Shown here: positions 14,942 through 21,583 of the stretch, piece by piece
Position numbering within the stretch: position 1 is the first letter of the stretch
Layout: every line of letters begins with the position of its first letter
Assembly (NCBI GenBank): GCA_964412105.1
Contig: CAYPNM010000049.1
Coordinates: 1 to 21,583 of the forward strand
Source of the DNA: JAKAGZ01 sp964412105
GTDB lineage: Bacteria; Bacteroidota; Ignavibacteria; Ignavibacteriales; Ignavibacteriaceae
DNA length: 21,583 nucleotides
Reading direction: 5' to 3'
Position numbers and translations under genes: made by a program
Notes under the pieces: model-generated
Databases searched by the model: none
The model's input: the letters and a program-made list of their open reading frames with translations, nothing else
What the model was told of the DNA's origin: nothing

Positions 14942-16804
14942 TTAGTTTACATTACGGACGCGATTGCCACCCATCTGAGTTGCTTTTTGAAGCGCAAGAT
15001 CAGCATTATAAATTATTTCTTCGACATCTGACTTGCTGGTAGCTGAAGCAACCCCTACTGAGATAGTATAGGTAGTTTGTTTTGATACCACAGCAATTGG
15101 TTTTCTGGCAATTTTTACCCTAAGCTTCTCTGCCCAAAGGAAAACATCCTTAGGCGTAGCATTAAAGAAATAAACCCCAAACACCCTCTCACCTATTCTT
15201 CCAAATAAATTTAATGGTGTCATCTCTTTAGCTATTGTTTGTGTTATGACAGAAAGCACTTTAGAGAAAGGATTTCCTTCAAAAAGAGACTCCTGCTCCA
15301 GAAAATCGTCAATTCTAATTAATGCAAGAGCGCCTGGCATTTTTGAGAGTTCACTTTTATATAAATCAGCAGTCATTCTCTCTTTAAAAGTTTCTGCATT
15401 CAATGTTCTTGTTTCTACATCAATTGCCATAAGGCTTTTTAAAAGTTCCTGGGTTGAATATGAATAAACAAGATAGCCAATAATATTCATTGCATTTTTT
15501 AAAAAATGGATATCGGAGTTTGTATAAATATTTTTCATTAAACTTTCAAAACAAAGAACGCCGAAGTTCTGAGAATTATAAATAACAGGAATTGCAAGAA
15601 ATGAACCATCAAAAGAAATATCTTCCGATTTAGTATATCTTTTATACTTAGAGACCGAAGTGTCATCAATTTTTACCGGCATTCCTGTAGCAATTGACTT
15701 TCCAACCAGAGTGCCGGCAATATCAATTTCCAGCCCCTCACCGATATACTTTAATGAGGTTTTATTGTTTACCTTTATTGTTCTGAATTTTTTTTCAACA
15801 GGCATATAATACACAAAAGCACAGGCATCCCAACTTAATAAATACTCCAAAGATTGATTTAAGCCTTTGGTCAGATCCTCTTCAGTTTCCATTTTAATAT
15901 CAGGATTGATAAAATTAAGCAAGCCATTCAGACGCTGATTAGAGATAGTATCAGAGTGTTTTCCCTCGAAAATTGATATTATCATTGTTATCACTCTGAC
16001 AAACCTTCCCAGAACATAAATCGTTTCAATACCAAAGGCATCTTCCACCTTGGAATCCAACGCCAAAACGGAAACCAAAGATTTATCATAAAACAATGGG
16101 ACACCAACAAAACTCCTTATTCCCTGTGGGGAATTATAATATCTTATTACATCTGCTTCAGCGGTTGTGGGAATATCAGTGAGCAATTCGGGCTCACCTT
16201 TTTCAACAATTTTACTCAAAATATCGTCTTCTACATCTAGCTTTTTGATGGTTAGTTCGGATGAATTTGAAACAAATTTTTCTATCGATAATTTTTCTTT
16301 CGACTTATTATACCATAAAAATATTGCAGTATGAGCAGCATAGGATTCCTTAATAACCGTCAATATTTTTTCCAGGACAAATGCAAATTGGCCGTCGTGG
16401 CCCAAGTCATCAGGAATTTTTTCGTTCGCAATTTCTTCGAATCTTTCTTTAAGGTCAGGTGGTTTAAGCGTGGTTTTAGATGCTCTGAATTCAGGCGTAT
16501 AATTAGATTCAGTTATAACTTCAACTTTTTTATTTTTTGAAATAATTTGAAACGAATCATCTGGATCATGAGTTGATGAATAATTATAATCATCTTGGAT
16601 AAGATCATCTTCTACTGAATCGGAAATAAAGTCTCCTCGATTAAATCTTAATGAATCACGGAGAAAAATGATAAAGGCCACGTATACAACAATAAGGAGA
16701 ATTGTAATTATCCTGATTACAATATCATCAGTAATAAAAAGTATGGCAGCGAGAATTGGAACCAGAAGGAAAATAAAAATTCTTTTTTTCTGTCTTTGAT
16801 CCAT
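14942..16804 (-). CDS. membrane GAF-GAF protein with degenerate GGDEF domain
   Basis: The preferred start is ATG at 16804 (620 residues, numbering from here). A TTG at 16870 would add 22 hydrophobic residues, and neither start has a good SD. Two TM helices (about 8-26 and 28-48) are followed by an acidic linker. GAF domain 1 is at about 140-280 (GIRSFVGVPLFYDKSLVSVLALDS) and GAF domain 2 at about 300-445 (SFLAIPVIYNSQNFGVLCFES). A GGDEF-like domain is at about 460-618 (TRTLNAETFKERM ... YTISVGVAS ... YNADLALQKATQMGGNRV). The active-site GGDEF signature is replaced by GERVF at 538-542, so diguanylate cyclase activity is unlikely. The domain may bind nucleotide or only relay a signal. The gene probably lies in one unit with deoB, 8 bases downstream. 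The GAF ligand is unknown. Confidence 0.86.
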   Translation of the reverse strand: MDQRQKKRIFIFLLVPILAAILFITDDIVIRIITILLIVVYVAFIIFLRDSLRFNRGDFISDSVEDDLIQDDYNYSSTHDPDDSFQIISKNKKVEVITESNYTPEFRASKTTLKPPDLKERFEEIANEKIPDDLGHDGQFAFVLEKILTVIKESYAAHTAIFLWYNKSKEKLSIEKFVSNSSELTIKKLDVEDDILSKIVEKGEPELLTDIPTTAEADVIRYYNSPQGIRSFVGVPLFYDKSLVSVLALDSKVEDAFGIETIYVLGRFVRVITMIISIFEGKHSDTISNQRLNGLLNFINPDIKMETEEDLTKGLNQSLEYLLSWDACAFVYYMPVEKKFRTIKVNNKTSLKYIGEGLEIDIAGTLVGKSIATGMPVKIDDTSVSKYKRYTKSEDISFDGSFLAIPVIYNSQNFGVLCFESLMKNIYTNSDIHFLKNAMNIIGYLVYSYSTQELLKSLMAIDVETRTLNAETFKERMTADLYKSELSKMPGALALIRIDDFLEQESLFEGNPFSKVLSVITQTIAKEMTPLNLFGRIGERVFGVYFFNATPKDVFLWAEKLRVKIARKPIAVVSKQTTYTISVGVASATSKSDVEEIIYNADLALQKATQMGGNRVRNVN

Positions 16805-16898
16805 TTTAAATGCTATAATACAGGATAAAAAACTAATTAGAAATATAGTTTTACTATTAAATAATAGCAAACAATAGCCATTAAGTGTTATAGAAGCA

Positions 16899-17480
16899 TT
16901 AATAAATCGAAGCTAATTTTTGAATAATCAGCTTCTTACCGGTCCCTTTCACTGATGAATATGCAAACAAGTTGTAACCGATATCTAAGCCCGGAAAAAT
17001 TTCGGTAATGTCTCTTTTAACTTTAGCTAATTGCGATTGATTAAGCTTATCAATCTTTGTTAATATAATACTGTATGACATTCGATAATATTCAAGTAAT
17101 TCATGCAGTTTTAAATCCAACTCTGTAGGCTTATGTCTGCTGTCAATTAAATGAAAAGCCAATGATACATTGCGAGATTCTGCCAGGTAGCTTTCAATTA
17201 ATAAAGCCCAATGGAGTCTTTCTTTCTTACTGATTTTAGCGTAACCAAATCCAGGCAGATCAACTAGAAAAAACTTCCTATCCACTTCATAATAATTTAT
17301 AGATCTGGTTTTGCCGGGAGTAGAACTGGTTTTTGCCAGATTTTTCCTGTTAAATAAAGAATTAATCAATGACGATTTGCCAACGTTAGATCTGCCACAA
17401 AGAATAACTTCCGGCTTTGAGGCTTTGGGTAAGTCTTTTATTAAATAAACTGATTTGATAAATTCTATATTTTCTAACAT
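16899..17480 (-). CDS. engB: ribosome-biogenesis GTPase EngB (YihA/YsxC)
   Basis: The 193-residue GTPase has all five G motifs: G1 GRSNVGKS (29-36), G2 within TSSTPGKTRSINYYEV, G3 DLPGFGYAK (74-82), G4 TKIDKLNQ and G5 SSVKGTGK near the C-terminus. EngB acts late in assembly of the large ribosomal subunit. Its length is typical of the family. It follows the alpha operon but is separated from it by a strong intrinsic terminator, so it should have its own promoter, which was not located. No clear SD precedes the ATG. The GAF-GGDEF gene begins about 95 bases downstream on the same strand. Confidence 0.97.
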   Translation of the reverse strand: MLENIEFIKSVYLIKDLPKASKPEVILCGRSNVGKSSLINSLFNRKNLAKTSSTPGKTRSINYYEVDRKFFLVDLPGFGYAKISKKERLHWALLIESYLAESRNVSLAFHLIDSRHKPTELDLKLHELLEYYRMSYSIILTKIDKLNQSQLAKVKRDITEIFPGLDIGYNLFAYSSVKGTGKKLIIQKLASIY

Positions 17481-17510
17481 CGATTATTCAATTACTTATT
17501 AATCCCAATT

Positions 17511-17545
17511 AACAAAATAAAAAAGGTGCTCTTTAAAGCACCTTT
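17511..17545 (-). terminator. rho-independent terminator of the alpha (rplQ) operon
   Basis: Reading the minus strand, AAAGGTGCT (17545-17537) pairs with AGCACCTTT (17530-17522) as a perfect 9-bp stem with a 6-base loop. It is followed by a T-rich run, TTTTTTATTTTGTT (17524-17511). It lies about 30 bases past the rplQ stop codon. Confidence 0.92.
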
Positions 17546-17576
17546 AAATAATAAAATTGATGTAAAAGAATCATTA

Positions 17577-18227
17577 TTATTTCTTTTTTTTATCTTTTTT
17601 CTCAGATTTTTCTTCCTTTGGTTTCGATTCTTTCTTAGCCTTAGTTTCCTTTTTAGCTTTAGCCGGTTTAACTTCTTTCTCTGGTTTTGTTTTCCCCCCG
17701 GTCTCTTTTTTAGCTTTTGTTTCCTTTTTAGCTTTTTCAGATTTTGGTTCCTCTTCCTTGCTGGTCTCTTCAACTACTTTTGCTTCTTCAATTTCCTCGC
17801 CTTTTTTCTTCGCTTCTTTCTTTAATTCCTTTTTATCTTTCATTGCCTCTGCTTTTTTATTAGCAACATCGTTATAGTCTACTAATTCAATAATAGCCAT
17901 CGAAGCAGCATCACCCTTTCTGTTTCCAAGTTTTATAACTCTGGTATAACCACCCGGCCTTTCGCCAACTTTTGGAACTATATCATTAAATAATTCTTTA
18001 ATCACTTCTTTATCATTAATTACTTTCATTACCTGTCTTCTTGCATTCAAATCATTCTTACGAGCTTTAGTAATTATTCCTTCAATAAAACCTCTTGCTT
18101 CCTTGGCCTTTGCCAGCGTTGTTCTTATTCTTTTATGTCTTAATAAAGAAGTAGCTAATGAATTTAAAACCGCGGATTTATGGCTTGCAGTTCTGCCTAG
18201 TTTTCTACCTTTTATATTATGTCGCAT
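17577..18227 (-). CDS. rplQ: ribosomal protein L17 with long Lys/Glu-rich C-terminal tail
   Basis: Residues 1 to about 119 are an ordinary L17 (MRHNIKGRKLGRTASHKSAV opening, GERPGGYTRVIKLGNRKGDA, IELVDYN end), the large-subunit protein near the peptide exit tunnel. The protein then continues for about 97 more residues of Lys, Glu, Ala and Pro with near-repeats such as AKKETKAKKE, ending in KKDKKKK. Common L17 proteins are about 115-130 residues. Extended tails occur in Bacteroidota, but this one nearly doubles the length. The tail is probably unstructured or forms charged helix and may touch rRNA or assembly factors. It is the last gene of the operon, 23 bases after rpoA, with an intrinsic terminator after the stop. 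The pyrimidine-rich complement suggests repeat expansion in the tail region. Confidence 0.97.
   Translation of the reverse strand: MRHNIKGRKLGRTASHKSAVLNSLATSLLRHKRIRTTLAKAKEARGFIEGIITKARKNDLNARRQVMKVINDKEVIKELFNDIVPKVGERPGGYTRVIKLGNRKGDAASMAIIELVDYNDVANKKAEAMKDKKELKKEAKKKGEEIEEAKVVEETSKEEEPKSEKAKKETKAKKETGGKTKPEKEVKPAKAKKETKAKKESKPKEEKSEKKDKKKK
17636..17736. repeat. degenerate direct repeat within the rplQ tail
   Basis: A 26-base unit at 17636-17661 recurs at 17711-17736 with 23 of 26 bases the same. The start-to-start distance is 75 bases, which is 25 codons. It encodes the Lys/Ala/Glu-rich segments of the L17 extension, and the unit distance keeps the frame. Confidence 0.55.
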
Positions 18228-18250
18228 TCAAATAACCTTTATACCAAAAA

Positions 18251-19246
18251 TTAGTTAGTTTCTGTTTCTTCCTTAATATACGAATCCACATCCATCCCAA
18301 ATTCAAGACCTAAATTCTCAACAATCTCCATTAATTCAGCAAGCGATTTCCTTCCAAAATTTCTAAATCTTAACATTTCGGATTCATCTCTTCTTACCAG
18401 TTCAGCAAGATTTTTAATATTAGCTGCTTTCAAACAATTATGTGATCTAACACTTAGTTCCAGATCATCTACGTTGGTCAATAATATTTTTTTGATCCTC
18501 TCCTTCTCACTGTCCTTCTGGCTCACAACCTGTTCTTCTTCCTGATCTATATCAAAATTGATAAACAACTGGATATGATCTCTCATAATTTTAGCAGCCT
18601 GAGTCAAAGCATCATCAGGAGTAATTGAACCATCAGTATTTATTTCAAGCACGAGTTTTTCGTAATCATTCTTATCCCCGATACGAACATTTTCAACATC
18701 ATATTTGACATTTTTTATCGGAGTAAAAATTGAATCAATCGGAATAACGCCTATTGTCTGATCAGGAGCCACATTTTCTGCAGCTGGTACAAATCCCTTC
18801 CCTTTTCCTACTCTTAATTCAATGTCAAATTTTGCAGATTTATTTAAATTTGCTATATGCAATTCAGGATTTAATATCTCTACTTCGTTGCTGTTCTTTT
18901 GAATATCCGCAGCCGAAAAATTACCGGCGCCATTAAATGAAATTGTAATAGGGTTAGGTTTTTTGCTCAGAAGTTTCATCCTTACCTGCTTCAAATTCAG
19001 AATAATTTCTGAAACATCTTCGACAACACCCTCAATAGTAGTAAATTCGTGCAATACGCCGCTGAATTTAACGGCTGTAATAGCTGCTCCAGTTAAGGAA
19101 GATAAAAGCACCCTTCTTAAAGCATTGCCAAGGGTAACACCAAATCCTCTCTCCAGAGGTTGTAAAATAAATTTTCCGGAATTATTAGTATAACTTGTCT
19201 CGTCTAATATCACTGATTCGGGCATCTTTAAATTTGAAACACTCAT
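18251..19246 (-). CDS. rpoA: RNA polymerase alpha subunit
   Basis: The 331-residue alpha subunit drives assembly of RNA polymerase and touches promoter UP elements. The N-terminal domain (about 1-235) has GFGVTLGNALRRVLLSS and VEDVSEIILNLKQVRM. The C-terminal domain (about 255-331) has the helix-hairpin-helix region LELSVRSHNCLKAANIKNLA, retaining the Arg and Asn that contact DNA, and RNFGRKSLAELMEIVENLGL. An ATG at 19246 follows GAGGAT. It sits between rpsD (39 bases upstream) and rplQ, the usual place in the alpha operon. Confidence 0.98.
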   Translation of the reverse strand: MSVSNLKMPESVILDETSYTNNSGKFILQPLERGFGVTLGNALRRVLLSSLTGAAITAVKFSGVLHEFTTIEGVVEDVSEIILNLKQVRMKLLSKKPNPITISFNGAGNFSAADIQKNSNEVEILNPELHIANLNKSAKFDIELRVGKGKGFVPAAENVAPDQTIGVIPIDSIFTPIKNVKYDVENVRIGDKNDYEKLVLEINTDGSITPDDALTQAAKIMRDHIQLFINFDIDQEEEQVVSQKDSEKERIKKILLTNVDDLELSVRSHNCLKAANIKNLAELVRRDESEMLRFRNFGRKSLAELMEIVENLGLEFGMDVDSYIKEETETN

Positions 19247-19285
19247 TGTATTTATCCTCTAAAATAAATTTAATCTTAAAAAATA

Positions 19286-19912
19286 TTATTTAGAATAAAG
19301 CTCAATTACCAATTGTTCATTGGCATTTAGAGGAACGTCGGCTCTTTCCGGTACCTGCAGAAATGTTCCGGCAAGCGAAGCTTTATCAATTTGTAACCAA
19401 GGATATGTTGTATCCTTTACTCTCTTAAGTGAACCATGAATAGCATCCATTTTTTTACTTTTCTCTCTTATTTTTACTATATCCCCCGCCGATAATAAAT
19501 AAGAAGGAATATCAACAATATGATCATTTACAGTGAGGTGCCGGTGACGAATTAATTGTCTTGCCTGTTTCCTTGATGAGGCAAAACCCAGCCTGTAAAC
19601 AACATTATCCAGTCTGCTTTCAAGAAGTTTAATTAAATTATCGCCTGTAATACCTTTTTGTTTGTTGGCATTAACAAAATAGTTTCTGAACTGAGTTTCG
19701 AGCAGTCCATATGATCTCTTAATTTTTTGTTTTTCTCTTAACTGAATTCCATACTCAGAAATCTTAGACCTTCTTGAAACACCGTGTTGCCCCGGAGGAT
19801 AATTTCTCGATTCAATCGGACATTTTTCAGTAAAGCATTTTTGCCCCTTCAAAAACAATTTTTGTTTTTCTCTTCTACATAATTTGCAAACTGAATCTGT
19901 ATATCTAGCCAT
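19286..19912 (-). CDS. rpsD: ribosomal protein S4 (zinc-binding form)
   Basis: The start is ATG at 19912 (MARYTDSVCKLCRREKQ), after GGAGAG, giving 208 residues. The longer open frame to 19969 overlaps rpsK and has no family support. S4 nucleates 30S assembly by binding 16S rRNA. The N-terminal domain has a CxxC...C...C set (CKLCRREKQKLFLKGQKCFTEKC) typical of the zinc-binding S4 form. The S4 RNA-binding domain includes LESRLDNVVYRLGFASSRKQARQLIRHRHL. In many bacteria S4 feeds back on the alpha operon; here no regulatory pseudoknot was looked for or recognised. Confidence 0.98.
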   Translation of the reverse strand: MARYTDSVCKLCRREKQKLFLKGQKCFTEKCPIESRNYPPGQHGVSRRSKISEYGIQLREKQKIKRSYGLLETQFRNYFVNANKQKGITGDNLIKLLESRLDNVVYRLGFASSRKQARQLIRHRHLTVNDHIVDIPSYLLSAGDIVKIREKSKKMDAIHGSLKRVKDTTYPWLQIDKASLAGTFLQVPERADVPLNANEQLVIELYSK

Positions 19913-19938
19913 TAACTTAACTCTCCAATAAAAATATA

Positions 19939-20325
19939 TTAAACTCTTCTTTTCTTTGGTGGCCTGCATCCATTATGTGGAATTGGGGTCATATCTTTAA
20001 TGGAATTAATATCCAAACCCACAGTATTCAACGCCCTAATTGCGGCCTCTCTCCCCGAACCGGGTCCCTTAACAAAGACATCCACCCTTCTCAACCCTAA
20101 ATCATAAGCCTCTTTCGCTGCAGCCTCAGCAGAAACCTGTGCAGCAAAAGGTGTGTTCTTCCTGCTTCCTTTAAAGCCATTTTTGCCGGCTGACGACCAG
20201 GCAATCGTATTTCCATAAATATCCGTAATAGTTACAATTACATTGTTAAAAGTTGCTTTAATATGAGCAACTCCATTAGCATCTACATGTGTTTTCTTCT
20301 TTGCTTTCTTTATAACTTTAGCCAA
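19939..20325 (-). CDS. rpsK: ribosomal protein S11
   Basis: The 128-residue S11 lies on the 30S platform. Key stretches are HIKATFNNVIVTITDIYGN, AWSSAGKNGFKGSRKNTPFA, VFVKGPGSGREAAIRAL and the basic end PHNGCRPPKKRRV. The start is TTG at 20325, set by a strong SD (GGAGGAA) about 8 bases upstream and by the family N-terminus. It lies 26 bases from both neighbours in the alpha operon. Confidence 0.98.
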   Translation of the reverse strand: MAKVIKKAKKKTHVDANGVAHIKATFNNVIVTITDIYGNTIAWSSAGKNGFKGSRKNTPFAAQVSAEAAAKEAYDLGLRRVDVFVKGPGSGREAAIRALNTVGLDINSIKDMTPIPHNGCRPPKKRRV

Positions 20326-20351
20326 ACTTTATTCCTCCAGCTTATCAATTA

Positions 20352-20735
20352 TTATTTCTTGGTTGGTGCTTTCTTCTTACCAGCAACAGTTTTTCTCTTA
20401 CCTTTACGTGTACGTGAATTTGTCCTAGTTCTTTGACCCCTCACGGGAAGGCTTTTTCTGTGTCTTACCCCTCTGTAAGATCCTATATCCATTAACCTCT
20501 TAATATTCTGCTGAATTTCGGAACGAAGAGCGCCTTCAACTTTGTAATCAGCCTGAAGAACTGAACGAATCCCGGCAACTTCTTCTTCTGTTAAATCGCC
20601 AACTTTTTTATCGGGATTGACTTTAGCCTTTTCAAGTACGCTACTTGCCACATTACTTCCTATTCCGAAAATATACTGCAACCCAAAGAGTACTTTTTTT
20701 TGTTTTGGTAAATCAACACCAGCTATACGCGCCAA
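20352..20735 (-). CDS. rpsM: ribosomal protein S13
   Basis: The 127-residue S13 lies in the 30S head and contacts 23S/L5 and the P-site tRNA. It has MARIAGVDLPKQKKVLFGLQ, YIFGIGSNVASSVL and the tail RTNSRTRKGKRKTVAGKKKA. The start is TTG at 20735, after AAGGAG at a normal distance, and matches the family N-terminus. It is downstream of rpmJ and upstream of rpsK in the alpha operon. Confidence 0.98.
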   Translation of the reverse strand: MARIAGVDLPKQKKVLFGLQYIFGIGSNVASSVLEKAKVNPDKKVGDLTEEEVAGIRSVLQADYKVEGALRSEIQQNIKRLMDIGSYRGVRHRKSLPVRGQRTRTNSRTRKGKRKTVAGKKKAPTKK

Positions 20736-20759
20736 TTCTCTACTCCTTAAATTTAGAAA

Positions 20760-20873
20760 TTAACCTTGACGTTGTTTATGCTTTTTGTTTTTACAAATAA
20801 CTCTTACAACGCCTTTCCTTTTTATTATTTTACAATTATCACAAATCTTTTTTACGGATGCTCTGACTTTCAT
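20760..20873 (-). CDS. rpmJ: ribosomal protein L36
   Basis: This small gene encodes 37 residues: it opens MKVRASVKKICDNCKIIKRK and ends CKNKKHKQRQG. Cys11, Cys14, Cys27 and His32 form the zinc ribbon of the zinc-binding L36 form. The start is ATG at 20873, with GGAG about 8 bases upstream that overlaps the end of infA. It sits between infA and rpsM, as in the usual spc/alpha operon order. Confidence 0.97.
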   Translation of the reverse strand: MKVRASVKKICDNCKIIKRKGVVRVICKNKKHKQRQG

Positions 20874-20883
20874 TACAGCTCCA

Positions 20884-21102
20884 CTATTTATATCTGTAGG
20901 TAATTCTACCCTTTGTTAAATCATAGGGAGATAACTCAATTGATACTTTATCTCCCACCAAAATCTTTATAAAATGCATTCTCATTTTGCCAGAAATATG
21001 CGCAAGAATTTCGTGCCCATTATCAAGCTTAACTTTAAAATGAGCATTCGGTAATGTTTCTAAAACAACCCCGTCAACTTTAATAGGTCCCTGTTTAGCC
21101 AT
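20884..21102 (-). CDS. infA: translation initiation factor IF-1
   Basis: The 72-residue single S1/OB-fold protein has MAKQGPIKVDGVVLETLPNA, FKVKLDNGHEILAHISGKMR, and the family end VSIELSPYDLTKGRITYRYK. IF-1 blocks the 30S A site during initiation. The ATG overlaps the stop of the upstream map gene by one base (TAATG), indicating coupled translation. rpmJ follows 10 bases downstream. Confidence 0.98.
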   Translation of the reverse strand: MAKQGPIKVDGVVLETLPNAHFKVKLDNGHEILAHISGKMRMHFIKILVGDKVSIELSPYDLTKGRITYRYK

Positions 21103-21583
21103 TATTGAACCGTTAAAATTTCTGGCTTATTATCATTAATCAATATTGTATGCTCAAAATGCGCCGAAGGTAAACCATCACTCGTCAATATTGTCCAGCC
21201 ATCTAAAGCTGTTTTTACTTCATACGTTCCCATATTAACCATTGGCTCTATTGCTATCGTCATTCCTTTTTTAAGCTTTGGGCCCGTTCCTTTTTTACCA
21301 AAATTCGGAACAGCCGGATCTTCGTGCAAAAATTTTCCCACTCCATGGCCGCAGAGATCACGAACTACTGAAAAACCATTTGCTTCAACATATTCCTGAA
21401 CAGCAGCGGATATATCATGCACGCGATTATTTATCCAAGCCTGCTTAATACCTAAATAAAGCGATTTTTCCGTTACTTCCAGAAGCTTTTTCTTGTCATC
21501 AGAAATCTTTCCAACTCCTACAGATAGAGCAGCATCACCGAAATAACCGTTTTTATTAACGCCTACATCAATAGATAAAATTT
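21102..21583 (-). CDS. map: methionine aminopeptidase type I, N-terminal part outside the window
   Basis: The frame is open from the right window edge, so the start is missing. A GTG at 21422 falls inside the domain and is not the start. The visible sequence holds the two-metal site in order: Asp in SIDVGV, Asp in FGDAA, His in LCGHGVG, Glu in IAIEPM and Glu in HFEHT. The enzyme removes N-terminal Met from new proteins in the cytoplasm. The position just before infA is typical of this operon in many bacteria. About 160 codons are seen, compared with about 250-265 in a full type I enzyme. Confidence 0.97.
   Translation of the reverse strand, partial: ILSIDVGVNKNGYFGDAALSVGVGKISDDKKKLLEVTEKSLYLGIKQAWINNRVHDISAAVQEYVEANGFSVVRDLCGHGVGKFLHEDPAVPNFGKKGTGPKLKKGMTIAIEPMVNMGTYEVKTALDGWTILTSDGLPSAHFEHTILINDNKPEILTVQ

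Noticed and set aside
17492..17825. Long Arg/Lys-rich and Phe-rich open frames opposite and beside the rplQ tail
   Set aside because: They arise from the purine-rich Lys/Glu codons of the L17 extension read in other frames, and show only low-complexity sequence.
1..21583. CRISPR arrays, tRNA or rRNA genes, transposases, prophage or toxin-antitoxin genes
   Set aside because: None recognised on either strand; no regularly spaced repeats and no such families among the reading frames.

Overview
This AT-rich window looks like chromosomal core DNA from a Gram-negative bacterium of the Bacteroidota/Chlorobiota group, most plausibly an Ignavibacteria-like lineage. The evidence is the short Bacteroidota-type primary sigma factor (no region 1.1, N-terminus with NRESQSLDKYLQEIGK), a CarboxypepD-regulatory/TonB-dependent receptor, a DPP IV-type S9 peptidase and two possible TAnnTTTG promoter elements. 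Clear Shine-Dalgarno (SD) sequences before many genes, together with microcompartment vertex genes, fit the Ignavibacteria/Rhodothermia side better than classical Bacteroidia. This placement is inference, with no rRNA in the window to confirm it.

Layout. Bases 1-902 (+) hold the 3' part of a YVTN-type beta-propeller gene. Converging on it is a minus-strand block: an OmpR-type response regulator, its histidine kinase (the two overlap) and a TonB-dependent outer-membrane receptor (5639 down to 1060). Upstream lies a coupled pair, a glycosyltransferase family 9 protein and a LysE-type exporter (7712-5716). About 640 bases without a gene precede a secreted DPP IV-like peptidase (8355-10610, +), which ends at a strong hairpin shared with a convergent secreted rhodanese (11198-10698, -).

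From 13600 down to 11313 (-) is a tight cluster: two EutN/CcmL microcompartment vertex (BMC-P) genes, the primary sigma factor gene and an NlpC/P60 lipoprotein hydrolase. Upstream on the same strand are phosphopentomutase (deoB), a membrane GAF-GAF-degenerate GGDEF protein, and engB. From the right edge to 17577 runs the classical alpha operon in the order map-infA-rpmJ-rpsM-rpsK-rpsD-rpoA-rplQ, closed by a rho-independent terminator. rpmJ, at 20760-20873, is only 37 codons long.

Most genes are housekeeping. The most notable item is the pair of vertex-protein genes, both starting with TTG, placed directly before the housekeeping sigma gene with no hexameric shell gene in sight and with deoB close by. 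Other points worth a second look are the lost GGDEF signature in the GAF protein, the long Lys/Glu-rich tail on L17, TTG starts on rpsM and rpsK, and a cysteine-rich active-site loop in the rhodanese.
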